A DNA stretch of 64,000 nt from Spirosoma sp. 48-14 (GCF_001898575.1 NZ_MKUD01000001.1:1-64000); one strand, 5' to 3'. Positions 20,042 through 29,799 are shown, numbered from the stretch's first letter. Translations and numbers: made by a program. The notes: generated by a model from the sequence alone, not told the origin.

Positions 20042-20737
20042 TTAGTATTTATCCCGAATAGCGTCAAATAATACTTTTCGGTATTTACGTCCAATGGGAA
20101 TAGACTGATGATTAATGTAGACTTCTGCCTCTCCAATGCGCTCTACATAGTTAACATTTACGATGTAGCTTTTATGAATCTGAACAAAAGAAACAGTCAA
20201 CTCATCACACACTTTACGCAACGATCGTTTTAGAACATACTTCTGATCGATTGTATTGATTATCGAATAATTCCCCTCTGCCTTAACCCAATAAATTCCT
20301 TCTAAAGACACATCGATTCGGTGCTTGTGCTTTCCAATAACACTGATACTGCTGGATGGCAGGGCAGTATTTATGCGAACTTTAGAAAGCAGTACTTCAA
20401 TTGTTGCCTGTAAAGCAAATCGCTCGAACGGTTTCATTAAGAAGCCAATATTTGGCATTGAAAGCGCCTTTTTCAAAAAACCTTCCTGCGAATATCCGGT
20501 CTGAAAAATAACGGGTAGCTGCTTATAGCCTTTCGTCAGTAACGAAAGTACAATCCCATCGGGCATGACAATATCGGCAATAACCAGGTCAGGCACTTGG
20601 GTATTCAACAAATTTTGTGCTTCGGCCAGCGTGCTGGCCAGCATTATTGTACCAATATTGAGTTGTTCCAACATCATCTGGAGCTTAAGCTGCCAGATTA
20701 AATCATCTTCGATGACCAGAATTTTCAAATTACGCAT
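20042..20737 (-). CDS. Response regulator with LytTR DNA-binding domain
   Basis: 231 aa. Receiver domain with E10-D11-D12, phospho-acceptor D55 (LVIADIVMPDG), T80 and K102 (MKPFE), all canonical. LytTR domain from ~130 (GKHKHRIDVSLEGIYWVKAEGNY ... QIHKSYIVNVNYVERI ... IPIGRKYR). It lies 393 bases downstream of the kinase gene at 21131-23050 on the same strand, the best candidate partner. The gap is long for an operon, so it may have its own promoter. The pairing of a HisKA-type kinase with a LytTR regulator is less usual than the LytS-LytR type also found in this window. Confidence 0.94.
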   Translation of the reverse strand: MRNLKILVIEDDLIWQLKLQMMLEQLNIGTIMLASTLAEAQNLLNTQVPDLVIADIVMPDGIVLSLLTKGYKQLPVIFQTGYSQEGFLKKALSMPNIGFLMKPFERFALQATIEVLLSKVRINTALPSSSISVIGKHKHRIDVSLEGIYWVKAEGNYSIINTIDQKYVLKRSLRKVCDELTVSFVQIHKSYIVNVNYVERIGEAEVYINHQSIPIGRKYRKVLFDAIRDKY

Positions 20738-21130
20738 GCGCTTACGGGGAGCTGATTACGCTTTGGACGGCCATTACCTGAAAAGTAATCCATAAATACA
20801 CTAAACTATTTGCATACTTTTCAGCGGACAGACACTTAGCTAAATAGAGGTTATTGGTACATTTACGAGTATAACGAATAGCCTATATAAGCTACTCAAG
20901 CTTAAAAAGAGTACTCTTGCTGCCTTCATATAGACCTTGGCCCAAAGTCGACAGCTTATTTTAAGCGTAAATTAGATGAAGTGTAAGGAGGCAATCTTGA
21001 GCCTATATTGTGCTGACAGGCAAGTGGTCCGAAAGTTAAGCAAGTTTACTGACTCATGAACCTATACTCATGAAAATCAAACTATTGACAATAGAACCAA
21101 CAGCATTCAACGCATAGCCAGAACCTGACC
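20738..21130. other. Intergenic region between kinase and LytTR gene
   Basis: 393 AT-rich bases with no credible ORF or strong terminator. It probably holds the promoter of the LytTR gene. Confidence 0.45.
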
Positions 21131-23050
21131 TCAGCCCTCAAACCTGTAGTTTGGAAAATATAATTCAAACGTTGTTCCTTCGCCTGGATTACTCCTAAGA
21201 TCAATCGCAATATGGTTGCTTTTTGTAAAACGCCCGACCAGCACCATACCAAGACCGCGCGATAAATTAGATAATGACAGACCAGCCAGGATATTCTTAA
21301 TAGAAGCTAGTTTCTCGGGGCTCATGCCGCGTCCAGTATCTTTGATCACTAAGCGAGCCTGATTTGCGCCCTTTTCTACAATAGCTCTCAGCGTGATTTC
21401 GCCACCTGGCGGCAAGTTTTTTAAGGCATTGTCGACCAGATTCCGTAGGATTAAATCACAGGCGTTGGCATCCACATAAACCAGTAGACTTTCCGGGCAT
21501 TCGGTTTGTATACGCGCTTGCTGATACTGGGCAACCGACTGATAGAGTTCAACGACGCTACGAATTTTCTCATTCAGACGCACTTCCTCTGGGTTATAAG
21601 GTACTTCTTCGCGCTGTGTTAACGCCCAACTTAACAGATTGTCCAGCAAGAGTAAGGTATGCCTACCCATGTCATCAATCGATTGAGAAATCTTTTCTAA
21701 CTCCGCATAGCGCTGTGTTGTTAAATAGTATCTGACTAAGGATGCCAAATCCTTAAAGCTTGTAAAAGGGCGTCGCAGATCGTGAGCAATTACCCCAAAA
21801 AAGTAATCTCTGACTTGATTAATCTGAACGATTTCCGTTAAAGCATTTTTCAGTTTTTTGTTTGTCAAACGTTCGCGATAGACGAAAAATCCGGTAATGA
21901 ATAGCCCAAGCGTAGCACAAATTCCAACGCCAAAATAGACCTGACTCTGCGCTTGTGCCAGCTTTTTTTCCTGTTCTAATAGTCTATTTTGGGCATCTTT
22001 TTTTTCTACCTCATAGGCCACTACGGTTTCCTGAAGCTTGTTTTTAACATTCTCAGCATCAAATTCTTCTCCGTATGTATAGATACTATCGGCCCATGTA
22101 GCGGCTTCTTTATATTTTTTCAACCCTACCAACGCGGCATGTATTCCAGCACTAGTTTGCCAGAGATACCGAACGGATGGTTCATCCGGCCGATGAGCGG
22201 TTTCCCAGGTCACCTGATATGCCTGTAAAGCTTTCTCATAGTTCTCCTGCATTTCGTAATAAAACCCAAGATTATATAGGTGGGCAATGGGTACTCTACG
22301 CTTATGTTGTTTGATGAGATCAATAATTTGACGTGTGTATACCTGTGCTTCTTTCAACTGCCCTTTACTCCAGTATAGCAACGTTAGTATGTTCAATAGC
22401 TGATGTTTATAATAGATGTATTGAGGATGCTTATCGATTAAGGCGAGTCCTTTCTGCACTTGGGGTAAGATTTGACTCCCAGCCTTACCCAACAGTTTCA
22501 ACCCAGGCATACGCCCCAAAGCATAGGTATAAAGTATCTGTAGCTCAGGGTTAGAGGAATGGCGGCTTATAGCCATTGCTTCGTCCAGATACTGATGGCC
22601 ATAGTGCGGTTTATCAGAGGAGCTTTGTTCATCTCGTTCCAGTATAATAATCCCCATATTCGATAAAGCCGATACCATTCCGGTTGAATCTTGTTGCCGT
22701 TTATAATAATCGTAGGCAGCCTTGGCAGCAGCAAATGCTTTATCTGGATTACTTTTAATCCTTTGTTGCCATGAATTAAAATACCAGTAATGTCCCGTGG
22801 CCTCTGGGTAGTTCGGCAAGTCTTTCCTTAGTTCATCCAGGTACGTAGAATCTATTCGCATTTCCCATAAAAGAAGACTTTTCTCCAGGCTTAGTAGTGT
22901 TGAAAAGCGAACGTGAGTTCGTTGGCTGGGTAAGATCTTTTGTAGACTATCAATGTTAGCCGTAACAGGAATCTGGCTAAACGAAGGCTCCTGAGCACCG
23001 AGCCCAGTCTGATAGACAAGGGAAAGAGGGAGGAAAGCAATCCATTTCAT
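21131..23050 (-). CDS. TPR-containing membrane histidine kinase (paralogue 1)
   Basis: 639 aa. N-terminal signal segment, then a ~330-residue helical sensor with TPR-like units (AFAAAKAAYDYYKRQQDSTG; YEKALQAYQ), a coiled coil (EKKLAQAQSQ) and a membrane span at ~370-392. The HisKA box is FFGVIAHDLRRPF with phospho-acceptor H423; the HATPase_c domain follows with N box (DNALKNLPPGG), G1 (DTGRGMSP) and a G2-like loop (GLGMVLVGRF). The sensor is expected in the periplasm if the first segment is a signal peptide. It is a clear paralogue of the next kinase upstream, 148 bases away, and is followed by the LytTR gene at 20042. The stimulus is unknown. Confidence 0.93.
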   Translation of the reverse strand: MKWIAFLPLSLVYQTGLGAQEPSFSQIPVTANIDSLQKILPSQRTHVRFSTLLSLEKSLLLWEMRIDSTYLDELRKDLPNYPEATGHYWYFNSWQQRIKSNPDKAFAAAKAAYDYYKRQQDSTGMVSALSNMGIIILERDEQSSSDKPHYGHQYLDEAMAISRHSSNPELQILYTYALGRMPGLKLLGKAGSQILPQVQKGLALIDKHPQYIYYKHQLLNILTLLYWSKGQLKEAQVYTRQIIDLIKQHKRRVPIAHLYNLGFYYEMQENYEKALQAYQVTWETAHRPDEPSVRYLWQTSAGIHAALVGLKKYKEAATWADSIYTYGEEFDAENVKNKLQETVVAYEVEKKDAQNRLLEQEKKLAQAQSQVYFGVGICATLGLFITGFFVYRERLTNKKLKNALTEIVQINQVRDYFFGVIAHDLRRPFTSFKDLASLVRYYLTTQRYAELEKISQSIDDMGRHTLLLLDNLLSWALTQREEVPYNPEEVRLNEKIRSVVELYQSVAQYQQARIQTECPESLLVYVDANACDLILRNLVDNALKNLPPGGEITLRAIVEKGANQARLVIKDTGRGMSPEKLASIKNILAGLSLSNLSRGLGMVLVGRFTKSNHIAIDLRSNPGEGTTFELYFPNYRFEG

Positions 23051-23198
23051 GAATGTAGATACGTTATAGAGGGAAACGTGTAGGTACGCAAAAGACTATG
23101 GTAAGACAACCCCATGCATTGCATACCACCAGGCAATTCGTTTAACTTCACTAATGGGATTATCTGTCAAGGCCTATCTTACCAGAAGCAAGTATGAC

Positions 23199-25193
23199 TC
23201 AAAACAGGTGAACAACTCTTTTGTCCGTTAAATGCACAAGTCTTGGTAACGGCACTTTACTTTTTGTAGCAGGTTTATCAACGGGAAACACTAATGTGAA
23301 TGAAGTACCAGCTCCCAACGAGCTTTCAACGGTTATACGTCCCATATTTTTGGCCGTAAACTGACTAACCAATACCAGCCCTAACCCCAAACGGGCTTCA
23401 TCACCATGCACGTCAAAAGGATAACGCAAGGCTTTTTGCACGGCCAGTAAGGTTTCCGAACTCATGCCAATTCCTGAATCGCTGATTCGAATAATAACCT
23501 GAGCATCGTCGTAAGCCTCAGCTTCCAAACGAATATATCCCGTCAGGGTATCCATCGCTTTATACGCATTTGCCAATAAATTCCGTAAAATAAGTTCAAG
23601 TCCGTTCGGGTCGACATAGACCTGTAGCGAATCAGGGCAGCTAATTGAAAAATGTAACGGATGCTTGCTGGGTAGCCCTCTAAAGACTCGTGCAACTTCG
23701 TCTAATTTAGGATGCACATAGAGCTTCTGAGGATTATACGGCAAAGCCTCCCGCTGACTAAGTGCCCACTTCAGCAAATTATCAAGCATGGACTGAATAC
23801 TAAAACCAGCTTCGTCGATTGCTTTCGATAATTGCTCAATAGCGCCATAATTTTGCTTTTGCAGATTATAACTCACTAGCTCGTTCATGCCCTGAAACGC
23901 AAACAAGGGTCGACGCAAGTCATGGGCTATGATACCAAAGAAGTGCTCTCTGGCCTCTGTAAGCTTTGTAAGCTGCCGATTTGTCCGAAAGAGCTTGTAA
24001 GAAAGGGCCCCAACAATGAGTAATCCCACAATAGCGATGATCAACCACTGCCGGGTCTGCTTTTGCATTGTTTCTAAATAGTGAATCTGTTGTTGTTTCC
24101 GCTCCGTTTCGTATCGGGCTTCCAGCTCAAGCATTTTCTTATCATTCTGAGCCGTCGTGATCAGGTTACTGATCACCCGGATACTATCTGACAGTAGGTC
24201 GGCCCCGGCATAATCGCCTTTCTGTTGAAGTAATGCCCGGTATTTTGTATACATATTTGATAATGGGCCATAATTCGAAGGCTGATATTTAGAGAATAAA
24301 GCCAAGGCTTGCTGGCAAAGTGCAATTCCTTCTTCCGTTCGCTTAAGTAGGTAGCAATCCAGAACGAGGTTGTATTGTGTATAAGCTTTTTCCAGGAACT
24401 GGTCCGGCCTTAGTTGGGCCAGAATCTGCCTGTTTTGTTCATAAGACCTCATTGATTGGCCAAGCAGATAATAACAGATCGCTTTTTGCCGCCTGAATCG
24501 GTAGGCGGCATACGAATAGGCCTGATTTTGGTTGATACGTTCAATTGCTTTCTCGACTATTTTCAGCAGTGTATCGCCTTTACTGCCAATTTGCCCTTGT
24601 CCATACTGGTAGCGAGTATACGTCAACTGTAATGTTAGAAAATCATGCCCATCGTTGGTTCTGGCCAGGCTGTTCTCCATATTACCCAAATAGGACTGGC
24701 TCCGTTTGTTGCTAGAGGCCACCTTAAAACCAATTGATGTTGAATTGATCATTACAAGTAAGCTATACGCATGTAACTGACCTGATTCGTCACCCAAACG
24801 AACAAACTCGTTGAGTGCGAGATTAGCATACAACGCTGTTTGATTACGTCGATCTTCTCGGAGATGCTTCCAGGCAAGTATATAATCATAAGCAGCTCTG
24901 GCTATTCCACTCTTCTGGGAATCGGCATAGCGCTTAATTTCAGGCAAATGGCTGCCAAGTTTATTCAGGAAATTCCAGGAATAGATACGTTCCAGCCTGA
25001 TCAGGCTCTTCAAACGATCCTGAGAAAGTTCTTGATGCTGAGCTACCCATCGTTCCACACTATCCGAATTATTGACAGGATATGTATCTGCAAAACGTAA
25101 CCCCTGAGCATACGTGCTACCTGCCAGCAATACCCAACACAGGCAAAAAATGATTCCGATGGTTTTAAAGAGGAAAGGAACGGCAAGATTCAT
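23199..25193 (-). CDS. TPR-containing membrane histidine kinase (paralogue 2)
   Basis: 664 aa, same plan as its neighbour: signal segment (LCWVLLAGSTYAQG, about residues 18-31), helical TPR-like sensor, membrane span near residue ~390 (WLIIAIVGLLIVGALSY), HisKA box FFGIIAHDLRRPLF with phospho-acceptor H424, and HATPase_c with NLLANAYKAM, DSGIGMSS and GLGLVLVSQF. The two kinases sit in tandem, so they arose by duplication and may signal to the same LytTR regulator. The upstream region, shared with the divergent sigma factor gene, contains a triple 20-bp repeat that could be a regulator-binding site. No receiver domain is attached, so phosphotransfer must be to a separate protein. Confidence 0.93.
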   Translation of the reverse strand: MNLAVPFLFKTIGIIFCLCWVLLAGSTYAQGLRFADTYPVNNSDSVERWVAQHQELSQDRLKSLIRLERIYSWNFLNKLGSHLPEIKRYADSQKSGIARAAYDYILAWKHLREDRRNQTALYANLALNEFVRLGDESGQLHAYSLLVMINSTSIGFKVASSNKRSQSYLGNMENSLARTNDGHDFLTLQLTYTRYQYGQGQIGSKGDTLLKIVEKAIERINQNQAYSYAAYRFRRQKAICYYLLGQSMRSYEQNRQILAQLRPDQFLEKAYTQYNLVLDCYLLKRTEEGIALCQQALALFSKYQPSNYGPLSNMYTKYRALLQQKGDYAGADLLSDSIRVISNLITTAQNDKKMLELEARYETERKQQQIHYLETMQKQTRQWLIIAIVGLLIVGALSYKLFRTNRQLTKLTEAREHFFGIIAHDLRRPLFAFQGMNELVSYNLQKQNYGAIEQLSKAIDEAGFSIQSMLDNLLKWALSQREALPYNPQKLYVHPKLDEVARVFRGLPSKHPLHFSISCPDSLQVYVDPNGLELILRNLLANAYKAMDTLTGYIRLEAEAYDDAQVIIRISDSGIGMSSETLLAVQKALRYPFDVHGDEARLGLGLVLVSQFTAKNMGRITVESSLGAGTSFTLVFPVDKPATKSKVPLPRLVHLTDKRVVHLF

Positions 25194-25360
25194 AAAAGAA
25201 ACAAGCTGATTAATAAAGACTTATCGAGACCAGGATTTCTTTGCCAGATTCATTAAGGAGTGCGAAAACCTTCGTCAATTTTTTTGCCATTACACGGCTT
25301 ACCGCAATTACTATAAGACGAACATTCTTGACGAACGTCATTACACTGATCCTAAAAAAC

Positions 25361-25420
25361 ACAAAAAAGTCCGTTCATGTACCAAAAAAGTCATTCGTGT
25401 ACCAAAAAAGTCACTAAAAG
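25361..25420. repeat. Three 20-bp tandem repeats in the divergent kinase/sigma promoter region
   Basis: Three units of exactly 20 bases with core ACCAAAAAAGTC: 25361-25380 (ACAAAAAAGTCCGTTCATGT), 25381-25400 (ACCAAAAAAGTCATTCGTGT) and 25401-25420 (ACCAAAAAAGTCACTAAAAG). The period equals about two helical turns, so the cores face the same side of the DNA, as expected for a protein-binding array. It stands 168 bases from the kinase start and 353 from the sigma start. Confidence 0.75.
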
Positions 25421-25441
25421 TAAACATGTATCCTCGTGGCC

Positions 25442-25449
25442 TAATTTTG
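25442..25449 (+). promoter_or_regulatory. Possible -7 element TAATTTTG upstream of the sigma gene
   Basis: TAATTTTG fits the Bacteroidota housekeeping -7 consensus TAnnTTTG exactly, but no clear TTG is present ~20 bases upstream and the distance to the gene start (~320 bases) is long. The rest of the 544-base region between 25193 and 25737 shows no gene. Confidence 0.3.
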
Positions 25450-25772
25450 GATTAAAGATATTAACCTTTAGTCCTTTATTGCTCACTAACCGATGACACT
25501 TAGAAAAAGCCGATAACTTGATGCCCCCTTTTTAACCAGTATAATTTAGCTGGTCAACATCTAATCCCTGAAGTGTGTAATATACTGATTGCAAAGACAC
25601 TAAATGTCTAACCCATTAATGAAACGTAAACGCCATCATCAATCGGACCGGTGTGGGCAAGCCTCTACTCACCTGAATAACCAACTGCTTGATGGTTTGG
25701 AAAGCACTATACCTTTCACCCTTATCTCAACCTTGAGTGACTATTTGTCTACAATCTTTCCGTAACAAAACG

Positions 25773-26342
25773 ATGAAATCGAATCAATTTTCTTCCCTTT
25801 TTGCAAGGTCAGAAGGCGCTAATACGCTAGCCTTAAGCTCATTTGATGATATTTATCTGCAATACATAGAAAAGGTATATCAGAAATGCTTAACAATGAC
25901 CAATAACCCTATAACCGCGCAAGACTATACGCAGGACATTTTTATTAAGGTATTTCTAAAATTAGATAGCTTTAAGCAACGATCCGATATATATACCTGG
26001 CTTTATTCTATTACGCATAATTACTGTGTCGATCAACTGCGAATGGAGAAGCGAAAAAAGCACCAACTCTTTGCACTTGAAGGCGGAATGGATTACAGTG
26101 AAGGGGAAAGCAGTACACTAGATGATAAACTAACAATTTTAGATCAACTGATCGATAACCTGCCCGAATCGGACCAACAGATGTTACGGTTACATTATCA
26201 GCAAGGTGTTAGGCTTGAGGCAATCGCCCGTCAAATGAACCTGAAGTTGAGTGCCGTTAAGATGCGACTATTGCGAAATCGTAGAGCCATTTACAAGAAA
26301 TACCAACAGGTTGTCGGTAACATGGATTACGTTGACCAGTAA
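25773..26342 (+). CDS. ECF-type RNA polymerase sigma-70 factor
   Basis: 189 aa from the start chosen (MKSNQFSSLFARSEG); an upstream ATG at 25737 would add 12 residues of poor quality. Sigma region 2 covers ~25-95 (DIYLQYIEKVYQKCLTM ... DYTQDIFIKVFLKL ... YTWLYSITHNYCVDQLR) and region 4 ~120-180 (LPESDQQMLRLHYQQG ... LSAVKMRLLRNRRAIYKKY). Such factors direct polymerase to special promoters, often with an anti-sigma partner; none is adjacent here, so control may be by the nearby kinases or at transcription level. It is divergent from the kinase pair and convergent with the GH106 gene; its stop codon lies inside a long palindrome. Confidence 0.93.
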   Translation: MKSNQFSSLFARSEGANTLALSSFDDIYLQYIEKVYQKCLTMTNNPITAQDYTQDIFIKVFLKLDSFKQRSDIYTWLYSITHNYCVDQLRMEKRKKHQLFALEGGMDYSEGESSTLDDKLTILDQLIDNLPESDQQMLRLHYQQGVRLEAIARQMNLKLSAVKMRLLRNRRAIYKKYQQVVGNMDYVDQ

Positions 26343-26430
26343 ACGCGTACGCCGATTCTGATTCGAGTTATGGTATGCCCCGAGCGTATATGCCCAGGAA
26401 CTCGAATCAGAATCGGCGTACGCGTTTACT
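26338..26430. terminator. 32-bp perfect inverted repeat closing two convergent genes
   Basis: Left arm 26338-26369 and right arm 26399-26430 are perfect reverse complements over 32 bases, separated by a 29-base loop. The left arm begins AGTAAACGCGTACGCC. The TAA stop of the sigma gene (26340-26342) and the TAA stop of the GH106 gene (26426-26428) are mirror images at the two ends of the palindrome. It can act as a bidirectional terminator, but has no T-run, so factor-dependent or RNA-processing roles are equally possible. Confidence 0.85.
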
Positions 26431-29400
26431 TAATCGATAGTATTTTCACCGCCCCCAACAAACCCGAGGGAAGTAACGGTGAGTTGGCCCGATAGAACGG
26501 CATCGTGGTAAACGTAATTTTACTGGTTACTCCAGGTTGAGCATCACCGATTAGTCGGTTTACCCATAGATTAGTCACCTTCACCTGAATCGTATTTCTT
26601 CCCGGTTTTACAGCTTCAGTGATGTCCATCCGAAATGGTTTTTTCCAGAGGACACCCATACTTCTTCCGTTGACTACCACGTCGGCTATATTCTTCACCT
26701 CACCTAAGTCGATCATATAACGTCCACCTTTTATCAGGGCGGGTAGCTCAACGGTATTTTCGTACTCCGCAGTCCCTGAAAAATACTTGATTCCTGCATC
26801 GGCCTGTTCGGTCCACGAAGTCAGATTGGCAAATGTTGCCTGTTCTGGGGCCCCTCTACCGGCCTGAAAATGTACGGTCCATGGGCTGTTGATCTGCGCC
26901 ACTTCGGTGATCGTAACAGCAGGTTTGGTATAGGCTATTGCCGTGGCTTTATCCCGGAATACGACGAAGTAAGCTTCCCATGACTCAAACTTGAGCGGAA
27001 CTATAGTCCGGCCGTCTTTGATCTGGTAAGACACTTTCTCAGTTTTTCCCGTTTGTGGGTACCATAGTTCGGGCACTTTGCCCGCAACACGGAAACTGAT
27101 CGTAGCCTCATTGGAAGCGTCGCTACGGTTGTCGAGCCAGTACATATCTGTATTTCCTGATTGACGATGTACATATAGAATCTTTGCGTTTGCTCCCGCA
27201 ATGTCCACATCCTTTTGTATGCCCAATCCAGTTAGCACATCGTTCAACGGCTTAGTCGATACGTTTGGATGGCTCCAGATTTGGTTAGCCAAAGCATCGA
27301 ATTCAGCTGGATTTTCGCTTAAACTCGGTGATCGCTCCGGTTTCGCTCCTACCACGTTCATACCGGCTCTGACCAGCTCACCCAACTTTTTCAATACGGG
27401 CAAGGTCATGGTTTTAGCCGACGCATCGAGTGCCAGAATCCGGTACTGCTGGCCGCCCGTTGTGACAATAGTGCTACCCTTGACCTGTAAGGCTTCTTTG
27501 ACAACGGTCGAATTAGCAAAGTCAAATTCATAGCCCGAAGGGACAGCCGGTAACTTATCGGCGAATGCCTGGGTAACATTGTAGTTTTCGCCATAATAAT
27601 ACAGCACATCGACAACTGGTTTTCCCTGTTGCAGCATATAACAGCTACGGCTCAGATAGTTGGTCCAGGCATTGGCCTGCTCGGCCCAGGTTTCCTGACG
27701 GGTAAAATACTGCCCGAAGGGCCCTAGTGAAAAACCAGGCTTTTTATCGTCAAGTGGCTGGTGTACAGATGTATGAATAACAAACCGATTCAGGCCCGAA
27801 GCCATCTCAAGATCAGCCGTCCGCTTTAATTTTTCGGGGTGCCAGCTAAAGGCATCCCGAGCCGATGTCATGGACTCTGCTGCCACAAACGGTTTACCGT
27901 AAATATGGGCTACCGAAGCCGCTTCACGAATGTCGGCTTCGCTACGTACTTCCTCGTCGTTCCCTCCCGCCAGACTTCCGGGCGTCCACATGGCCGACAT
28001 CGGAATCTCTGCCTTGCGTTTCACATCCATGCCATCTGCCAGGTAAATCCGGCCATTTTCGTGCGACTCAGTGTATCGTTTCATGCCCCGCTTGTTCAGC
28101 TCTTCCCCGATCACCTCGTAATGATTTTCGACAATGAGCTCACCAATCGTTTTGCGGAAATCCCACAAAAATTTCTCGCTGGCTTCAGCACTCTGAATCA
28201 CTCTTCCCGTCAGTACCGGCAACCAGGGTGTAAGGCTATATCCCCGCCGTTTCTGAAACTCAGCGGGCATCTCTTTGGTCCAGGTCATATGGCCTGCCTC
28301 ATAGCTATCCAGCACCATATACTGCAAACCCTGATTACCCATTTGCCCACCCGTAGCCTCCTTATACATATCCAGATACGTATTGATGTACTTCCTGACG
28401 GCTTCTTTGTCCAGCTTGTCGACTTCAAGGCCAGTAGCTTCGGGGGAGGCCGGATGATTTTCCCGGCCTGTGATGGAATACCCCAATCGCACAACGGCCC
28501 AGTTGCCAGCCGGTGGGGTCCAGTTCAGGGTTCCGTCGGCTGCCATTTTCGAGGAAATGTCTAGTACATTCGTCGTTGGGATGGCATCGTTATCATTTTT
28601 CACGAGCGAATGGGTGCTTTCTTTCCAGGCGGCAAACCCAGCTTTTTGTTCAAACAGATCCACCCGATTCGTATTGTGCAGGACCAATTCGGCTACCGGC
28701 ACGCCCTGAGGTTTCCCTGGCTGCGAACTACCGCCAAACATCTCACCAAAGGGGTTGCCTTCTGGCTTCTCCGTCTTGAAGGTAAACCGGAACACTTTAG
28801 CCGTGGTGGGCAAAATTCCCATCGTACTCTGCGGAACGGTGCTTCCCCGAATGACCACCACATCACGGAAATTAACCCCGTCGTCGCTTACTTTCAGACT
28901 CCGGTTGTCAGGCATCCCTCTGAACTCGGCCAGTTCACCGGCAGCAGGTGCTCCTACGATAGTAAACGCTTTAAACGTCTGGGGTTGATCGAATTCAAAC
29001 TGAATCCACATATCCTCACCGATCTCCTTTGGGGGCAATAGCGTCGTTTTGGCTAAATCGCCATCCGTGAGGTCGGCCAGTGTAAACGTCCCACCGCTCG
29101 ATGTAATTTTGGGGTTTAGTGCTGCCAGTGTTTTCTCGGCTTCGGGTAAGCGATAGGCAATCACAGCGGCATCGGCATAATAATGGGGTATCGCCTTTGG
29201 GGCTCCTCCCATCAGACTGGACGAAGCGAGTGGCACATTCTGAAATTTCCCGGCTATATCCGGCGGTTGTGGCAACTTTCCAGAAAAAGCTTTCCCACCC
29301 TCCAGCCGTGTTTCGGTCCAGACGTACTTTTTCATCCCATCTTTAGGCGCTACCCAGGGTCCTCCCGTAACGCTCCATCCTGGCGAACCGGCAATAGCCA

Positions 29401-29722
29401 TTTCGAGTTGAAGCCGTTTAGCCGTTTCGGTTGTGTGGCGAAATGCATCTTTCCACTCGGGTGTCATAAACACCAGTTTTTTGGGAACAACTACAGGCGT
29501 AAATAAACTGGCGTCGAAGTTTTGAAAGCCTCCGATACCAGCCCGCTTCATCCATTCCAGATCTTTGGTAATTCCCTCTTTGGTAATATTACCATTCATC
29601 CAGTGCCACCAGACACGGGGCTTTGCCGCATCGGGCGGGGTCTGAAAACCTTGTTGCAGCGTAGTTTGTCCCATGCTATACAGCACGGTCATTGACAGGA
29701 ATGAAGCAAGTTTATATTTCAT
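26426..29722 (-). CDS. GH106-family alpha-L-rhamnosidase
   Basis: 1098 aa with an N-terminal signal peptide (MKYKLASFLSMTVLYSMG). The opening PRVWWHWMNGNITKEG followed by DLEWMKRAGIGGFQNFD is typical of GH106, whose members release terminal L-rhamnose from pectins such as rhamnogalacturonan II. The central part carries the TIM barrel (WLPVLTGRV, YTESHENGRIYLADGMD, FVAAESMTSARDAFSW), and the C-terminal ~200 residues form a galactose-binding-like beta domain ending LPSGLLGAVKIL. Length is usual for the family. It is the third gene of a minus-strand set with an esterase and a GH3 enzyme, 77 bases after the GH3 gene, suggesting joint attack on rhamnose-containing, possibly acetylated side chains. 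Substrate specificity is inferred. Confidence 0.9.
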   Translation of the reverse strand: MKYKLASFLSMTVLYSMGQTTLQQGFQTPPDAAKPRVWWHWMNGNITKEGITKDLEWMKRAGIGGFQNFDASLFTPVVVPKKLVFMTPEWKDAFRHTTETAKRLQLEMAIAGSPGWSVTGGPWVAPKDGMKKYVWTETRLEGGKAFSGKLPQPPDIAGKFQNVPLASSSLMGGAPKAIPHYYADAAVIAYRLPEAEKTLAALNPKITSSGGTFTLADLTDGDLAKTTLLPPKEIGEDMWIQFEFDQPQTFKAFTIVGAPAAGELAEFRGMPDNRSLKVSDDGVNFRDVVVIRGSTVPQSTMGILPTTAKVFRFTFKTEKPEGNPFGEMFGGSSQPGKPQGVPVAELVLHNTNRVDLFEQKAGFAAWKESTHSLVKNDNDAIPTTNVLDISSKMAADGTLNWTPPAGNWAVVRLGYSITGRENHPASPEATGLEVDKLDKEAVRKYINTYLDMYKEATGGQMGNQGLQYMVLDSYEAGHMTWTKEMPAEFQKRRGYSLTPWLPVLTGRVIQSAEASEKFLWDFRKTIGELIVENHYEVIGEELNKRGMKRYTESHENGRIYLADGMDVKRKAEIPMSAMWTPGSLAGGNDEEVRSEADIREAASVAHIYGKPFVAAESMTSARDAFSWHPEKLKRTADLEMASGLNRFVIHTSVHQPLDDKKPGFSLGPFGQYFTRQETWAEQANAWTNYLSRSCYMLQQGKPVVDVLYYYGENYNVTQAFADKLPAVPSGYEFDFANSTVVKEALQVKGSTIVTTGGQQYRILALDASAKTMTLPVLKKLGELVRAGMNVVGAKPERSPSLSENPAEFDALANQIWSHPNVSTKPLNDVLTGLGIQKDVDIAGANAKILYVHRQSGNTDMYWLDNRSDASNEATISFRVAGKVPELWYPQTGKTEKVSYQIKDGRTIVPLKFESWEAYFVVFRDKATAIAYTKPAVTITEVAQINSPWTVHFQAGRGAPEQATFANLTSWTEQADAGIKYFSGTAEYENTVELPALIKGGRYMIDLGEVKNIADVVVNGRSMGVLWKKPFRMDITEAVKPGRNTIQVKVTNLWVNRLIGDAQPGVTSKITFTTMPFYRANSPLLPSGLLGAVKILSIK

Positions 29723-29799
29723 AAACCAGGGAAGGAAAGGGCAGAAATCATATATTATAAAAAAACACTACACCAGCACACTCATAATCAACCAGATAG

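Noticed and set aside
27839..28564. 241-codon frame opposite the GH106 gene
   Set aside because: It is antisense to a well-supported enzyme gene and its sequence has no domain; a shadow of the codon pattern.
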